A stretch of 53,375 bases of DNA from Chloroflexota bacterium (GTDB lineage: Bacteria; Chloroflexota; Dehalococcoidia; UBA2247; RBG-13-53-26): the NCBI GenBank assembly GCA_016875915.1, contig VGOM01000001.1, positions 96,178 through 149,552 on the forward strand. The letters run 5' to 3'. This document shows, one piece after another, positions 27,480 to 35,354 of this stretch. The notes below the pieces were generated by a model, which worked only from the letters and a program-made list of their open reading frames with translations, did not search any database and had not been told where the DNA came from. The translations under genes and the position numbers were made by a program. Numbering within the stretch: position 1 is the first letter of the stretch; every line of letters starts with the position of its first letter.

Positions 27480-29690
27480 CTAGCTTCTGGGACGGTGGTA
27501 CCGGCGACCTTCTGGGGGCTTCCCTTCGCTGTGCTGTGCGTCAGGGCGTCGTCTGGGAGCGTGAGGCCTTACCGGGGCACCCCCGGGACCCTGTCTCGGC
27601 GGGCCTTCTGACTGAGCTCCGTCCTGGAACACAGCCCGGCGGGAAAGGCTTATCTTGCCCTGGCGGTCCAGTTCGATGACCTTCACCATGATCTCATCCC
27701 CCACCTTGACCACCTCTTCCACGCTGGGCACCCGGTAGTCGGCCAGTTCGCTGATGTGAACCAGCCCTTCCTTGCCGGGCAGGATCTCCACCAGGGCTCC
27801 GTAGCCGAAGATCCGGGTTACCTTGCCGGTGTAGACGCTGTTGACCTCGACATCCTTGGTGAGGTTTTCCACCATGGCTATGGCCTTCTGGGCCGCCTCA
27901 GGGTCTATCGATCCGATGAGCACGGTGCCGTCGTTCTCGATGTCTATGGTTGTCTTCGTCTGTTCGATGATGGAGCGGATGGTCTTGCCGCCCGGTCCAA
28001 TGACGCTGCCTATCTTGCTCGGATCGATGTTGATCTTGATCATCCGCGGGGCGTACTTGCTCAGGTCCGGCCGGCTCTTGGCGATGGTCTTCTGCATTGT
28101 GGTCAGTATGAACAGGCGGGCCTGCAGGGCATCGCTCAGCGCCTTCTCCAGGATCTCCTGGCTCAGACCTTTGAGTTTGGTGTCCAGTTGCAGCGCGGTG
28201 ATCCCGGCGGCGGTGCCAGCCACCTTGAAATCCATGTCGCCGTAGGCATCCTCCATGCCTTCCAGATCGGTGAGCACCGCAAACTCATTGTCTTCCCCGG
28301 TGACCAGGCCCATGGCTATCCCGGCCACGGGGGCCTTGATCGGTATGCCGGCATCCATCAGGGAAAGCGTGCCGGCGCAGACCGAGGCCATAGAGGTGCT
28401 GCCGTTGGAGCTCAGGACCTCGGACACCAGTCGGATTGTGTAAGGGAAGTCACCCTCGGATGGCATCACTGCCGAGAGAGCCTTCTCCACCAGCGCCCCG
28501 TGCCCAACCTCGCGGCGTCCCGGCGTGCCGATCCGTTTCACCTCGCCCGTGGAATAGGGCGGGAAGTTGTAGTGGTGCATGAACCGCTTGCTCTCCTCCG
28601 CCGAGAGACCATCCAGATGCTGTTCCTCCCGGGTGGAACCCAGGGTGGCGATGTTGAGTACCTGGGTCAGGCCCCTGGAGAACATACCGGACCCGTGCGT
28701 GCGGGGCAAGAGCCCCACGGCGCAGTCCAGCGGTCGGATTTCTGTCACGTGTCTGCCATCGGGACGGAGGCCCTTCTTCAGGATGTTGGCCCTCAATGCC
28801 GCCTTGAGCCTGGCCTCGAATACCGGCACAACCTCCTGCTTGGAGTACTTCTCGGCCAGTTTCGCCACCAGCTCATCCTTCAAATCCGAAACGGCCTGAT
28901 CCCGGTCAATCTTGCCCCGGCCGAACAGCCCGGAGATCCTGTCGCCAAGGGCGGAGGATACCGCCGACTCCAGCTCCGCCTTGGGTGGCGGTGGCACGAA
29001 ATTGACCTTCTCCTTGGAGCTGAGGCCGATCAACTCCTGCTGCAGGCTGATGAGCTCCTGGTTGACCCGCTGACCGAACTTGATCCCCTCGGCGATCAGC
29101 TTCTCGGAGACCTCCTTGGCCTCTGCTTCCACCATCACCACCGCGTCCCTGGTGCCGACGACGACCAGATCGATGGCGCTTTCTTGAAGCTCCGTGTAGG
29201 TGGGATTGACCAGGAACTCCCCGTTCTTGTAGCCGATGCGGATGGCCCCCACGGGGCCTTCAAAGGGGATCTCCGAGGAGCAGAGCGCGGCGGAGGCGCC
29301 AATGAGCCCCAGCACATCGGGCGAGTTCTCCTGATCTGCCGACAGAACGGTGATGATTATCTGGACTTCATGACGGAAACCCTTGGGGAAGAGGGGCCTC
29401 AGCGGCCGGTCGGTCAGCCGGCTGGCCAGGATGGCATGCTGGCTGGGCCGGCCCTCCCTGCGGAAGAAACTCCCCGGGATCTTCCCGGCGGCGTACAGCC
29501 TCTCCTCGTAGTCAATGGTCAGGGGGAAGAAGTCAATCGACTCCCTTGGCTCCTTGCTCATGCAGGCGGTGACCAGTACCACGGTGTCGCCGTAGCTCAC
29601 GGTGACGGCGCTGCCGGCCTGCATGGCCAGATCCCCTGTCTTCATGGTGAGCAGCCTTTTGCCTAGCTCTCTTTCAATGGTGTGTGACAT
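27480..29690 (-). CDS. pnp: Polyribonucleotide nucleotidyltransferase (PNPase)
   Basis: A phosphorolytic 3'-to-5' exoribonuclease of the RNA degradosome. The 736-aa protein has two RNase PH domains with an all-helical linker, then KH (IGSVIGPGGKTIRSI, near 575) and S1 (VTRIFGYGALVEI, near 645) RNA-binding domains. The last ~40 residues are Pro/Arg-rich and disordered. GGAGG lies 13 nt before the ATG. It follows rpsO by 63 nt, the same order as in many bacteria, where pnp and rpsO are co-transcribed and processed together. Confidence 0.96.
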   Translation of the reverse strand: MSHTIERELGKRLLTMKTGDLAMQAGSAVTVSYGDTVVLVTACMSKEPRESIDFFPLTIDYEERLYAAGKIPGSFFRREGRPSQHAILASRLTDRPLRPLFPKGFRHEVQIIITVLSADQENSPDVLGLIGASAALCSSEIPFEGPVGAIRIGYKNGEFLVNPTYTELQESAIDLVVVGTRDAVVMVEAEAKEVSEKLIAEGIKFGQRVNQELISLQQELIGLSSKEKVNFVPPPPKAELESAVSSALGDRISGLFGRGKIDRDQAVSDLKDELVAKLAEKYSKQEVVPVFEARLKAALRANILKKGLRPDGRHVTEIRPLDCAVGLLPRTHGSGMFSRGLTQVLNIATLGSTREEQHLDGLSAEESKRFMHHYNFPPYSTGEVKRIGTPGRREVGHGALVEKALSAVMPSEGDFPYTIRLVSEVLSSNGSTSMASVCAGTLSLMDAGIPIKAPVAGIAMGLVTGEDNEFAVLTDLEGMEDAYGDMDFKVAGTAAGITALQLDTKLKGLSQEILEKALSDALQARLFILTTMQKTIAKSRPDLSKYAPRMIKINIDPSKIGSVIGPGGKTIRSIIEQTKTTIDIENDGTVLIGSIDPEAAQKAIAMVENLTKDVEVNSVYTGKVTRIFGYGALVEILPGKEGLVHISELADYRVPSVEEVVKVGDEIMVKVIELDRQGKISLSRRAVFQDGAQSEGPPRQGPGGAPVRPHAPRRRPDAQHSEGKPPEGRRYHRPRS

Positions 29691-29753
29691 AGTGAGAACA
29701 AACCTCCAGACGGGATAGAAACGAAGCCGATACTACCGGGGGACGCCGCAAGG

Positions 29754-30017
29754 CTACCTTCGAAGTCCGAGCTTGCCCACGAGGGCCTGATACCTGGCTG
29801 TATTCTGCCTTCTCAGGTAGCCCAGCAGACTCCTTCGTTGTCCCACAAGCATCAGGAGTCCCCGCTGAGAGTGGTGGTCATGACGGTGCGCCTTGAGGTG
29901 CTCGGTTAGACGCTTGATCCTCTCGGTAATAATGGCTACCTGGACCTCGGTCGAACCGGTGTCCTTCTCATTAGCCCTGAATTGCTCTACGATGGCGCTC
30001 TTCCTGTCCTTCTCCAC
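29754..30017 (-). CDS. rpsO: 30S ribosomal protein S15
   Basis: Binds 16S rRNA early in assembly of the 30S platform. From the GTG at 30017 it is 87 aa, close to the usual 88-89, with [10 protein letters not shown] and [14 protein letters not shown] as family signatures. GGAG lies 6 nt before this GTG. An in-frame TTG at 30041 is only about 2 nt from the predicted transcription start, so it cannot serve; TTG at 30029 remains a weaker alternative. It heads the long minus-strand series. Confidence 0.92.
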   Translation of the reverse strand: MEKDRKSAIVEQFRANEKDTGSTEVQVAIITERIKRLTEHLKAHRHDHHSQRGLLMLVGQRRSLLGYLRRQNTARYQALVGKLGLRR

Positions 30018-30049
30018 CTTCCGCTCCAATAATCCTTCCAATTCGCTAC

Positions 30050-30078
30050 ATTATAGCATGAGTCCATCGGGCTGCAAA
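30050..30078 (-). promoter_or_regulatory. Promoter of the rpsO-pnp series
   Basis: On the minus strand TTTGCA (30073-30078, four of six) and a perfect TATAAT (30050-30055) are 17 nt apart. Transcription would begin near 30043, which fixes the rpsO start downstream. Confidence 0.72.
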
Positions 30079-30139
30079 ATGGCCTCGGCAAGGGGATGTC
30101 AAGAAGGACTCCGTCACGGCCGTGCCCCGGGACGCGTCG

Positions 30140-30619
30140 TCAGCGGAGCCTCTTCTCGAAGAAGAGCTTATCGTCCCCCGGCGCATAGAAATCGGCCATC
30201 CGGCCGATTTCGGCGTAGCCCTGGGACATGTGGAAGCGCCGCGTCTTCTCGTACTGGGGCCGCCCGGAGGTTTCGATGATGATCAGCCGGCCGTCGCTTT
30301 CCCTGATCCTCTCCTCGGCGAAGGCCATCAGGGCCCGCCCAATGCCCTGCCCCTGTCTCCCGGCGTCAACCGCCAGCCAGTACATGTCCCAGGTGCCACT
30401 GGTCAAGGGAGTCGGGCCGTAGCAGACGTAGCCCGCCACCGCCGAGCCCTCCTCTACCACCAAGATGTGGTAGCCCGAACTGAGCGACTTCTCCAGGTAG
30501 CTGTCGATCACCTCCTCGGCCACCACCACCTCCTCGGACGTGAACTCGGGCAGGGCTCTGAGGATGGCCGTGACCGCCGCCTTGTCGGCCCCGATCATGG
30601 GACGGATGCTGGATTTCAA
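30140..30619 (-). CDS. GNAT-family N-acetyltransferase of the beta-lysine-type cluster
   Basis: A 159-aa acetyltransferase with the acetyl-CoA pyrophosphate-binding motif RQGQGIGRAL (88-97) and a single GNAT fold. It begins with TTG in a 4-nt TTGA overlap with the stop of the second ATP-grasp gene, so it is translationally coupled and almost certainly in the same pathway. A likely substrate is the beta-lysine product or a peptide made from it, by analogy with AblB, which acetylates beta-lysine in methanogens. It is much shorter than AblB as I recall that family, so this remains an inference. Confidence 0.85.
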   Translation of the reverse strand: MKSSIRPMIGADKAAVTAILRALPEFTSEEVVVAEEVIDSYLEKSLSSGYHILVVEEGSAVAGYVCYGPTPLTSGTWDMYWLAVDAGRQGQGIGRALMAFAEERIRESDGRLIIIETSGRPQYEKTRRFHMSQGYAEIGRMADFYAPGDDKLFFEKRLR

Positions 30620-31620
30620 CTCCGGTGCCTCTGGAAGGCCAGTGACAGGATCTCCCCCATGAACTGACTGTAGTCCATGCCGGCTGCCCCGGCCTGACGG
30701 GCGGCGCCGGAGCTGGGGGAGATATCCGGGTTGGGGTTGACCTCCAACACGTTGATCTCGCCGCGGCTGTCCATCCTCATGTCCACCCTGGCGTAGCCAT
30801 GGCCCACCATCAGCCGGAAGACGGTCTTCATGACATCGGTCATCTGGGCCTGAAGGTCAGCTCCGACCTCCGCCGGACAGACGGGATTGGTATGCTGGTA
30901 GTACAGGCTCTTCGGGTCCCATTTGGCGGCGTAGGTCAGGACCCTGGGCATGGTGTCGGGCAGCGTGTATCGGATCTCTGAGATGGGCAGGATGACCATC
31001 CGCCCGTTGCAGAGCAGGGTGCCGTTGAATTCGCGGCCCTCCAGAAACTCCTCAACCAGGGCCGTCCCGCCGAAATGCTGGCTGACCCAGCCTACTCTCT
31101 CCTCCAGCGAAGCATCGTCGCGCACCACGCTGTTCTCCGACAGACCGTGGCTGGCATCCTCCCGGCAGGGTTTGACGATGCAGGGGTATCCCAGGCGGAA
31201 CGCGGTCAGGCTCTCCGGTGTCAGCAGTTGATATCTGGGCGTGGCGATACCCTTCTTCACCATCAATGCCTTGGCCCGCCCCTTGTCCAGCGCCAGAGCC
31301 AGAGCGTCCGCCCGGCAGCCGGTATAGGGCAGTCCGAGTTCACCCAGGACCTCTGCCATCGTTGGCTCGGTCTCCGGATGGTCCTCGAAGCCTTCGAAGA
31401 GGTTGAAGATGGCGTCAACGTCCAGTTTCCTCAGGGTCTCGGCTGCCTGGGGGAGGGGTGGCTTCAGGGGCACCTCCACCACGGAATGCCCCAGGTCCCT
31501 CAAGGCCTGGGCCACGGCCTTGGCGTCGTCTCTGATGTTCAGGATGGCCCTCTCCTCGCCCAGGGCCCGGTAGCGGACCGACATGGGCTCGTTGTAGATC
31601 AAGGCTACTCTGTGTTTCAC
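30616..31620 (-). CDS. ATP-grasp ligase 2, D-Ala-D-Ala ligase superfamily
   Basis: A 334-aa ATP-dependent carboxylate-amine ligase. The N-terminal domain has IFNLFEGFEDHPETEP, the central ATP-binding part PCIVKPCREDASHG, and the metal-binding end EINVLEVNPNPDI. The residues after NPNPDI differ from true D-alanine ligases, which carry a Pro-Gly and Ser-Leu-type loop there, so the substrate probably is not D-alanine. It starts with GTG in a 4-nt GTGA overlap with ligase 1 and ends in a 4-nt overlap with the GNAT gene. With ligase 1 it may add two residues in turn. Confidence 0.85.
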   Translation of the reverse strand: MKHRVALIYNEPMSVRYRALGEERAILNIRDDAKAVAQALRDLGHSVVEVPLKPPLPQAAETLRKLDVDAIFNLFEGFEDHPETEPTMAEVLGELGLPYTGCRADALALALDKGRAKALMVKKGIATPRYQLLTPESLTAFRLGYPCIVKPCREDASHGLSENSVVRDDASLEERVGWVSQHFGGTALVEEFLEGREFNGTLLCNGRMVILPISEIRYTLPDTMPRVLTYAAKWDPKSLYYQHTNPVCPAEVGADLQAQMTDVMKTVFRLMVGHGYARVDMRMDSRGEINVLEVNPNPDISPSSGAARQAGAAGMDYSQFMGEILSLAFQRHRS

Positions 31621-32612
31621 TGCTGATACCTGCTCAGAGCTGAGTCCAGAATGGCCGATATCAGGGCCTGATAGGTCCAGCCCATCTTGCCGGCCATGAT
31701 CGGCAGATCTCCCGACCGGGGATTGAGTCCCGGCAGGGGATTGATCTCCAGGAAGTACGGAGTTCCGTCGCGGGCCACCCGGAAGTCGATCCTGGCCAGA
31801 TCACGGCACCCCAGTGCCCGGAAGGCCGTCAGGGATGAGTCGGCGACTCTCTGCAGCACTCCCGGTTCCAGACGGGCGGGGCATTCGTAATCCACCAGGG
31901 ACTCCCAGTCCCGCTTCACTTCCAGGGAGTAGACAAAGTAGTCGGTCTTCTTCCTGGGCAACACCCGCATGATGCCCACCACCCGGGGGGGCGAGTTGCC
32001 CAGCACCCCCACTGTCACCTCGTCGCCGGCGATGTACTCCTCCACCATGACCGGCTGGCCGTAGCGCTCCAGCAGCCTCGCGGCGGCCTCAGCCATCTGG
32101 GCAGGGCTGTCGGCCCTCGAGGCCAGGCGGATGCCCTTGCTGGAGCCCTCGTGCGCTGGCTTGAGGAAGGCCGGTACAGGCAGGCTCTCCCAGTCCGTTG
32201 TCCTCAGTTGACCAGCGTCGTTCACCACCAGCCATCTTGGCGTGGCCACGCCGGCCAAGGCCACCAGGCTCTTGGCCATGGCCTTGTCCAGGCATACCGC
32301 CAGGCACAGGGGGTCCGAGCCGGTGTAGGGCATCTCGAGCATTTCCAGCACCGAGGGGACCTGGGCCTCTCTGCTGCGGTGGTTGCCCAGACCTTCGGCT
32401 ATGTTGAAGACCAGGTCGACGTTCTCTTTCAGAATGCTGGTGAGGAATTGCCTTCCGCCGCCCAGTCTGACCACCGAGTGCGAATGTGACTCGATGGCCC
32501 TGGAGATGGCCTCAACGGTCTCCAGGGAATCGTATTCCTCAAGGCAGTCCTCCGGAGAGGCCTCGTTCCGCGGGACGCTGTCCTTCAGATCGTAGGATAG
32601 CCCTATCTTCAT
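31617..32612 (-). CDS. ATP-grasp ligase 1, D-Ala-D-Ala ligase superfamily
   Basis: A 331-aa ATP-grasp protein with FNIAEGLGNHRSREAQVPS in the N-domain, PAFLKPAHEGSSKG for ATP binding, and YFLEINPLPGLNP at the metal site. The region after the NPLPG motif (RSGDLPIMAGKMG) departs from D-alanine ligase. It shares perhaps a quarter of its residues with ligase 2, so they are old paralogues. It begins 54 nt after the aminomutase gene. No other cell-wall genes are near, which argues against a peptidoglycan role. Confidence 0.85.
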   Translation of the reverse strand: MKIGLSYDLKDSVPRNEASPEDCLEEYDSLETVEAISRAIESHSHSVVRLGGGRQFLTSILKENVDLVFNIAEGLGNHRSREAQVPSVLEMLEMPYTGSDPLCLAVCLDKAMAKSLVALAGVATPRWLVVNDAGQLRTTDWESLPVPAFLKPAHEGSSKGIRLASRADSPAQMAEAAARLLERYGQPVMVEEYIAGDEVTVGVLGNSPPRVVGIMRVLPRKKTDYFVYSLEVKRDWESLVDYECPARLEPGVLQRVADSSLTAFRALGCRDLARIDFRVARDGTPYFLEINPLPGLNPRSGDLPIMAGKMGWTYQALISAILDSALSRYQQ

Positions 32613-32666
32613 TGCTGGGCGCTACGCCTGCCCTGCCTTCTCCGGATCGCCGTCTTCGTCCCGGCT

Positions 32667-33986
32667 CTACACGGCTACCTTGGGCTCAGCGGCCACACCG
32701 TTGATCGGGGCCTGGACCGTGCTGCCATTGCGACGTCCGCCATGACCGTTGGCTTTGCCGGCGCCCGGTTTTGCAGCCTTGGGATTCCGGTAGTGGAAGA
32801 GACGTCCCTCGTAGTTCCTTATCAGCAGCTCGTCTGCCGTTTGGAGCACCACGTAGTCCGGATGGAGCGGGACTTTGCCTCCTCCGTGAGGCAGGTCAAC
32901 AACGAAGGTGGGTATGGCCAGCCCTGAGGTGTGCCCTCGCATCCCCTCGATGATCTTGATCCCGGTTTCCACCGGCGTTCGCAAGTGCTCTGTCCCCCGT
33001 ACCTCGTCGCACTGGAAGAGATAGTAGGGGCGGACCTTGATCCTGAGGAGTTCGTGGCACAGTCTGGTCTGTGTCTCAACGGTATCGTTCACCCCGCGGA
33101 GCAGCACAGCCTGGTTGTTCACAGGTATTCCGGCTCGCAGCAGCCTGTCGCAAGCCAGCGCGGCTTCCGGGGTGATCTCCCGCGGATGGTTGAAATGCGT
33201 GTTGACCCATATCGGGCCGTACTTGGACAGCATCGAACAGAGCTCGTCGTCGATGCGCTGTGGCAACACCACCGGGAACCGGGTCCCAATGCGGATGATC
33301 TCGACATGCCTGATCTGCCTCAAGGCTGCCAGGACCGTCTCCAGGCGTTGAGTGGACAGCGTCAGTGGGTCGCCACCCGAGATGATCACATCCCTGACTC
33401 TGTTGTTGCTGCGGATGTAGTCCAGCATCCGGTTGACCTCATCGCCCGAGTGCACCCATCCGCCGTTGTGCCACTCCCTCTTGCGGGTGCAGTGACGGCA
33501 GAGCATGGGGCAGATGTCCGTAAGCACCATCAATACCCGGTCGGGGTACTTGTGGACCAGACCGGGCACCACCGAATGACCCCCCTCGTCGAGCGGGTCA
33601 TCCATACCCATACCGGCCAGGCCCACCTCCTTGAAGGATGGCACGGCCTGCATCCTGATGGGATCGCCGGGGTCTGCCGGGTTGATCAGAGAGAGATAGT
33701 ACGGGGTGATTGCGAGGGGATACTTGGTGGCTACCAGCCTGATCTGATCTCGATCTTTGGCCGAAAGAGGGAGGTATCTTGTCAGTTCATCGACAGTGGT
33801 GATACGGTTCCGGAAATGCCATTTCCAGTCGTGCCAGTCATCGCTTGAAACGTGCCCGAAGAACCGGAAGCGGTTCTCCAGGGCCACTCTACCTGGCGGC
33901 TCTTCTTCCACCTCGGTTCTGATTGAGCCTGTGCCTGGCGGCTCCTTTTCTGCTGCGCAGTCTGCGATTGCCGACGCCCTTTTCAT
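32667..33986 (-). CDS. kamA: Radical-SAM L-lysine 2,3-aminomutase (KamA family)
   Basis: Interconverts L-lysine and L-beta-lysine with a 4Fe-4S cluster, S-adenosylmethionine and PLP. From the ATG at 33986 it is 439 aa. The radical-SAM cysteines are C159, C163 and C166 in ICPMLCRHC. The PLP lysine is in HGGGK near 371. The aspartates that hold the substrate side-chain amine in Clostridium lysine aminomutase are kept, in LFQCDE and VVDLP, which favours lysine over glutamate. An in-frame GTG at 34025 would add 13 residues but has no ribosome-binding site; GAGGAGG lies 12 nt before 33986. The C-terminal ~45 residues are low-complexity. It heads the four-gene operon. Confidence 0.9.
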   Translation of the reverse strand: MKRASAIADCAAEKEPPGTGSIRTEVEEEPPGRVALENRFRFFGHVSSDDWHDWKWHFRNRITTVDELTRYLPLSAKDRDQIRLVATKYPLAITPYYLSLINPADPGDPIRMQAVPSFKEVGLAGMGMDDPLDEGGHSVVPGLVHKYPDRVLMVLTDICPMLCRHCTRKREWHNGGWVHSGDEVNRMLDYIRSNNRVRDVIISGGDPLTLSTQRLETVLAALRQIRHVEIIRIGTRFPVVLPQRIDDELCSMLSKYGPIWVNTHFNHPREITPEAALACDRLLRAGIPVNNQAVLLRGVNDTVETQTRLCHELLRIKVRPYYLFQCDEVRGTEHLRTPVETGIKIIEGMRGHTSGLAIPTFVVDLPHGGGKVPLHPDYVVLQTADELLIRNYEGRLFHYRNPKAAKPGAGKANGHGGRRNGSTVQAPINGVAAEPKVAV

Positions 33987-34040
33987 TCTCTCTGATCGCC
34001 TCCTCTTGCTTGCTGTCCGCTTCACAACCGCGTGATCCAG

Positions 34041-34121
34041 AGACCACGAGGTCTTCCGTTCGTCAGCTCAGTACCATTTCTTTTTCTGCACTTATATAAC
34101 ACCAGAGAAACACCGTGTCAA
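34041..34121 (-). promoter_or_regulatory. Promoter and leader hairpin of the kamA operon
   Basis: On the minus strand a perfect TTGACA (34116-34121) and TATATA (34093-34098) are 17 nt apart, the best promoter in the window. The leader of 60-100 nt contains the inverted repeat AGACC/GGTCT (34041-34054). Confidence 0.72.
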
Positions 34122-34286
34122 GTGGATTTTGTTCGCAGATCCATCGTGAGGGCCCTCTCATTTTCCTATCATTCTGCCGCCGCCTGTCACCGCACGCCTC
34201 TCCGACATCTCCGGTTCGGGATTCTAGTTGCCAGTCTATGGTCGGTCTGTGACTGGGGTCACGTCGCGGCTCCTCAGCCTCTGGCG

Positions 34287-34315
34287 TTGGCAGCCACTCC
34301 TTTGTGCGCTATCAT
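34287..34315 (+). promoter_or_regulatory. Promoter for the small basic protein gene
   Basis: TTGGCA (34287-34292) and TATCAT (34310-34315), each five of six matches, are 17 nt apart. Transcription would start near 34322, 42 nt before the GTG at 34364. Confidence 0.62.
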
Positions 34316-34363
34316 GTTCGCTGACCAGCCGGCGTCGGCCGGGGAACGGGCACAGAGGGATCG

Positions 34364-34603
34364 GTGACGAGAAGAAAGAGGAAGAGCGGCCTGGGCAGGA
34401 GCCTGTCCCGGGTGGTGAAGGAAGCCGCAGACACAGTGAAGTCGGCCCTGGGGCTTGTCCCCGTACTGGGGACAGCTCTGAGTGCCTTCGACACGACCAG
34501 GAAAGTGGTGAGGACAGCCAGGGCCACGAGGCGGGCCGGGCGCGCCCTTGGCAGCAAGATCAGCCGCCGCCCCCGCAGGACTCGCCGAGCCAGAAGGCGC
34601 TAG
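34364..34603 (+). CDS. Very basic 79-aa protein
   Basis: A 79-aa product with an extreme share of Arg and Lys, an alanine/valine-rich helical middle (VKSALGLVPVLGTALSAFD) and an Arg-rich tail (SRRPRRTRRARRR). It starts with GTG with a weak GGGA upstream, but a good promoter lies at the right distance. The composition suggests nucleic-acid or membrane binding; no family is recognised. The stop codon sits in the palindrome GGCGCTAGCGCC (34596-34607). It could be a fortuitous frame, since arginine codons are favoured in high-GC DNA. Confidence 0.5.
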   Translation: MTRRKRKSGLGRSLSRVVKEAADTVKSALGLVPVLGTALSAFDTTRKVVRTARATRRAGRALGSKISRRPRRTRRARRR

Positions 34604-34636
34604 CGCCGGGTCCCCCTTGCAGCGCCGGGTCCCCCT
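34602..34636. repeat. Short direct repeat after the basic-protein gene
   Basis: The 16-nt AGCGCCGGGTCCCCCT occurs at 34602-34617 and 34621-34636 with a 19-nt period. The first copy overlaps the palindrome at the stop codon. Purpose unknown. Confidence 0.8.
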
Positions 34637-34772
34637 GCCCCCTTGATGTGAAGATTATCCCCCCTATTGTGATCCGGACGTGAGCCCCCTGCTGTATAAA
34701 GGGTCCATCCCCTGATGACAGCGACCGGAGAACACCGTCCCCGGACTGCCTCAGTGCCAAGGAGGAGAGGCC

Positions 34773-35354
34773 ATGACAACGCTTGAAGTTCGTGAGCCCG
34801 GCTTGACCGAGGAACTGGCCATATTAACCATGCTTCTGGATGAACCGCTCGCTGAGGCGGACCTGAGGCGCAGACTCCGGGCCGTGCGGGGGAAGCAACT
34901 GGCTCCCCGCTCTCATCTCTACAGCAGCCATGACAAATGGATACGGAGTCTGAAGAACGACGGCCTGATCAGGGAATCCGCGGGTGTGTTGAGGTTGACC
35001 GGACTTGGCTACTGGATAGCCGGCTCGCAACTTGGGACTCCCTTCCAGCGCTACTCACTGGTCATGCTCAGATGTCAGATCTGCAGTCCCCTCTTCGTGC
35101 TGCGGACGCCCCTGCCGGTGACCATTGCCCACAACCCCCGGGGCTATCTGGTCATGGACATGAGCTGTCCCAGGTGTGGTGATCACACCGGGCGCTACCC
35201 GTGGGGCGGCATCGTCGGCAGGGACGAGTTCATCCAGTTCTACAACCTGGCCCTGCCCGAGCTTCAGCAGTCTGCCGGACTGGAGGCCCGGCCGATACGC
35301 CTGGCCGAGCAGAAGCCCTGCCAGCCCCGGCTGTCTACAGAGGCTTGCAGATAA
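34773..35354 (+). CDS. Winged-helix-like / zinc-ribbon-like protein, unknown function
   Basis: A 193-aa protein. Residues 8-85 look like a winged helix: a helical part with LTMLLDEPLAEADLRRRLR, then SLKNDGLIRESAGVLRLT, as in recognition helix plus wing. Residues ~98-130 hold two CxxC pairs (CQIC and CPRC) that could bind zinc. AAGGAGG lies 10 nt before the ATG. A TATAAA at 34694-34699 may be the -10 box. The 3' end overlaps the convergent pyruvate-kinase-domain gene by 20 nt. It may be a DNA-binding regulator; the family is not recognised. Confidence 0.75.
   Translation: MTTLEVREPGLTEELAILTMLLDEPLAEADLRRRLRAVRGKQLAPRSHLYSSHDKWIRSLKNDGLIRESAGVLRLTGLGYWIAGSQLGTPFQRYSLVMLRCQICSPLFVLRTPLPVTIAHNPRGYLVMDMSCPRCGDHTGRYPWGGIVGRDEFIQFYNLALPELQQSAGLEARPIRLAEQKPCQPRLSTEACR

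Larger units (their letters stand above)
34026..34363. other. 338-nt divergent intergenic region
   Basis: It separates the minus-strand kamA operon from the plus-strand basic-protein gene. It holds the kamA promoter (34093-34121) and the plus-strand promoter (34287-34315). Base composition is lower in GC than in the flanking genes. No additional gene is supported. Confidence 0.7.

Noticed and set aside
27756-29666. 636-codon open frame on the plus strand opposite pnp
   Set aside because: Same reason: it mirrors pnp codon structure, has no recognisable domain and no ribosome-binding site.
30140-30619. Naming the GNAT as AblB beta-lysine acetyltransferase
   Set aside because: At 159 aa it is much shorter than AblB proteins as I know them, and substrate residues cannot be checked without an alignment; only the functional analogy is kept.
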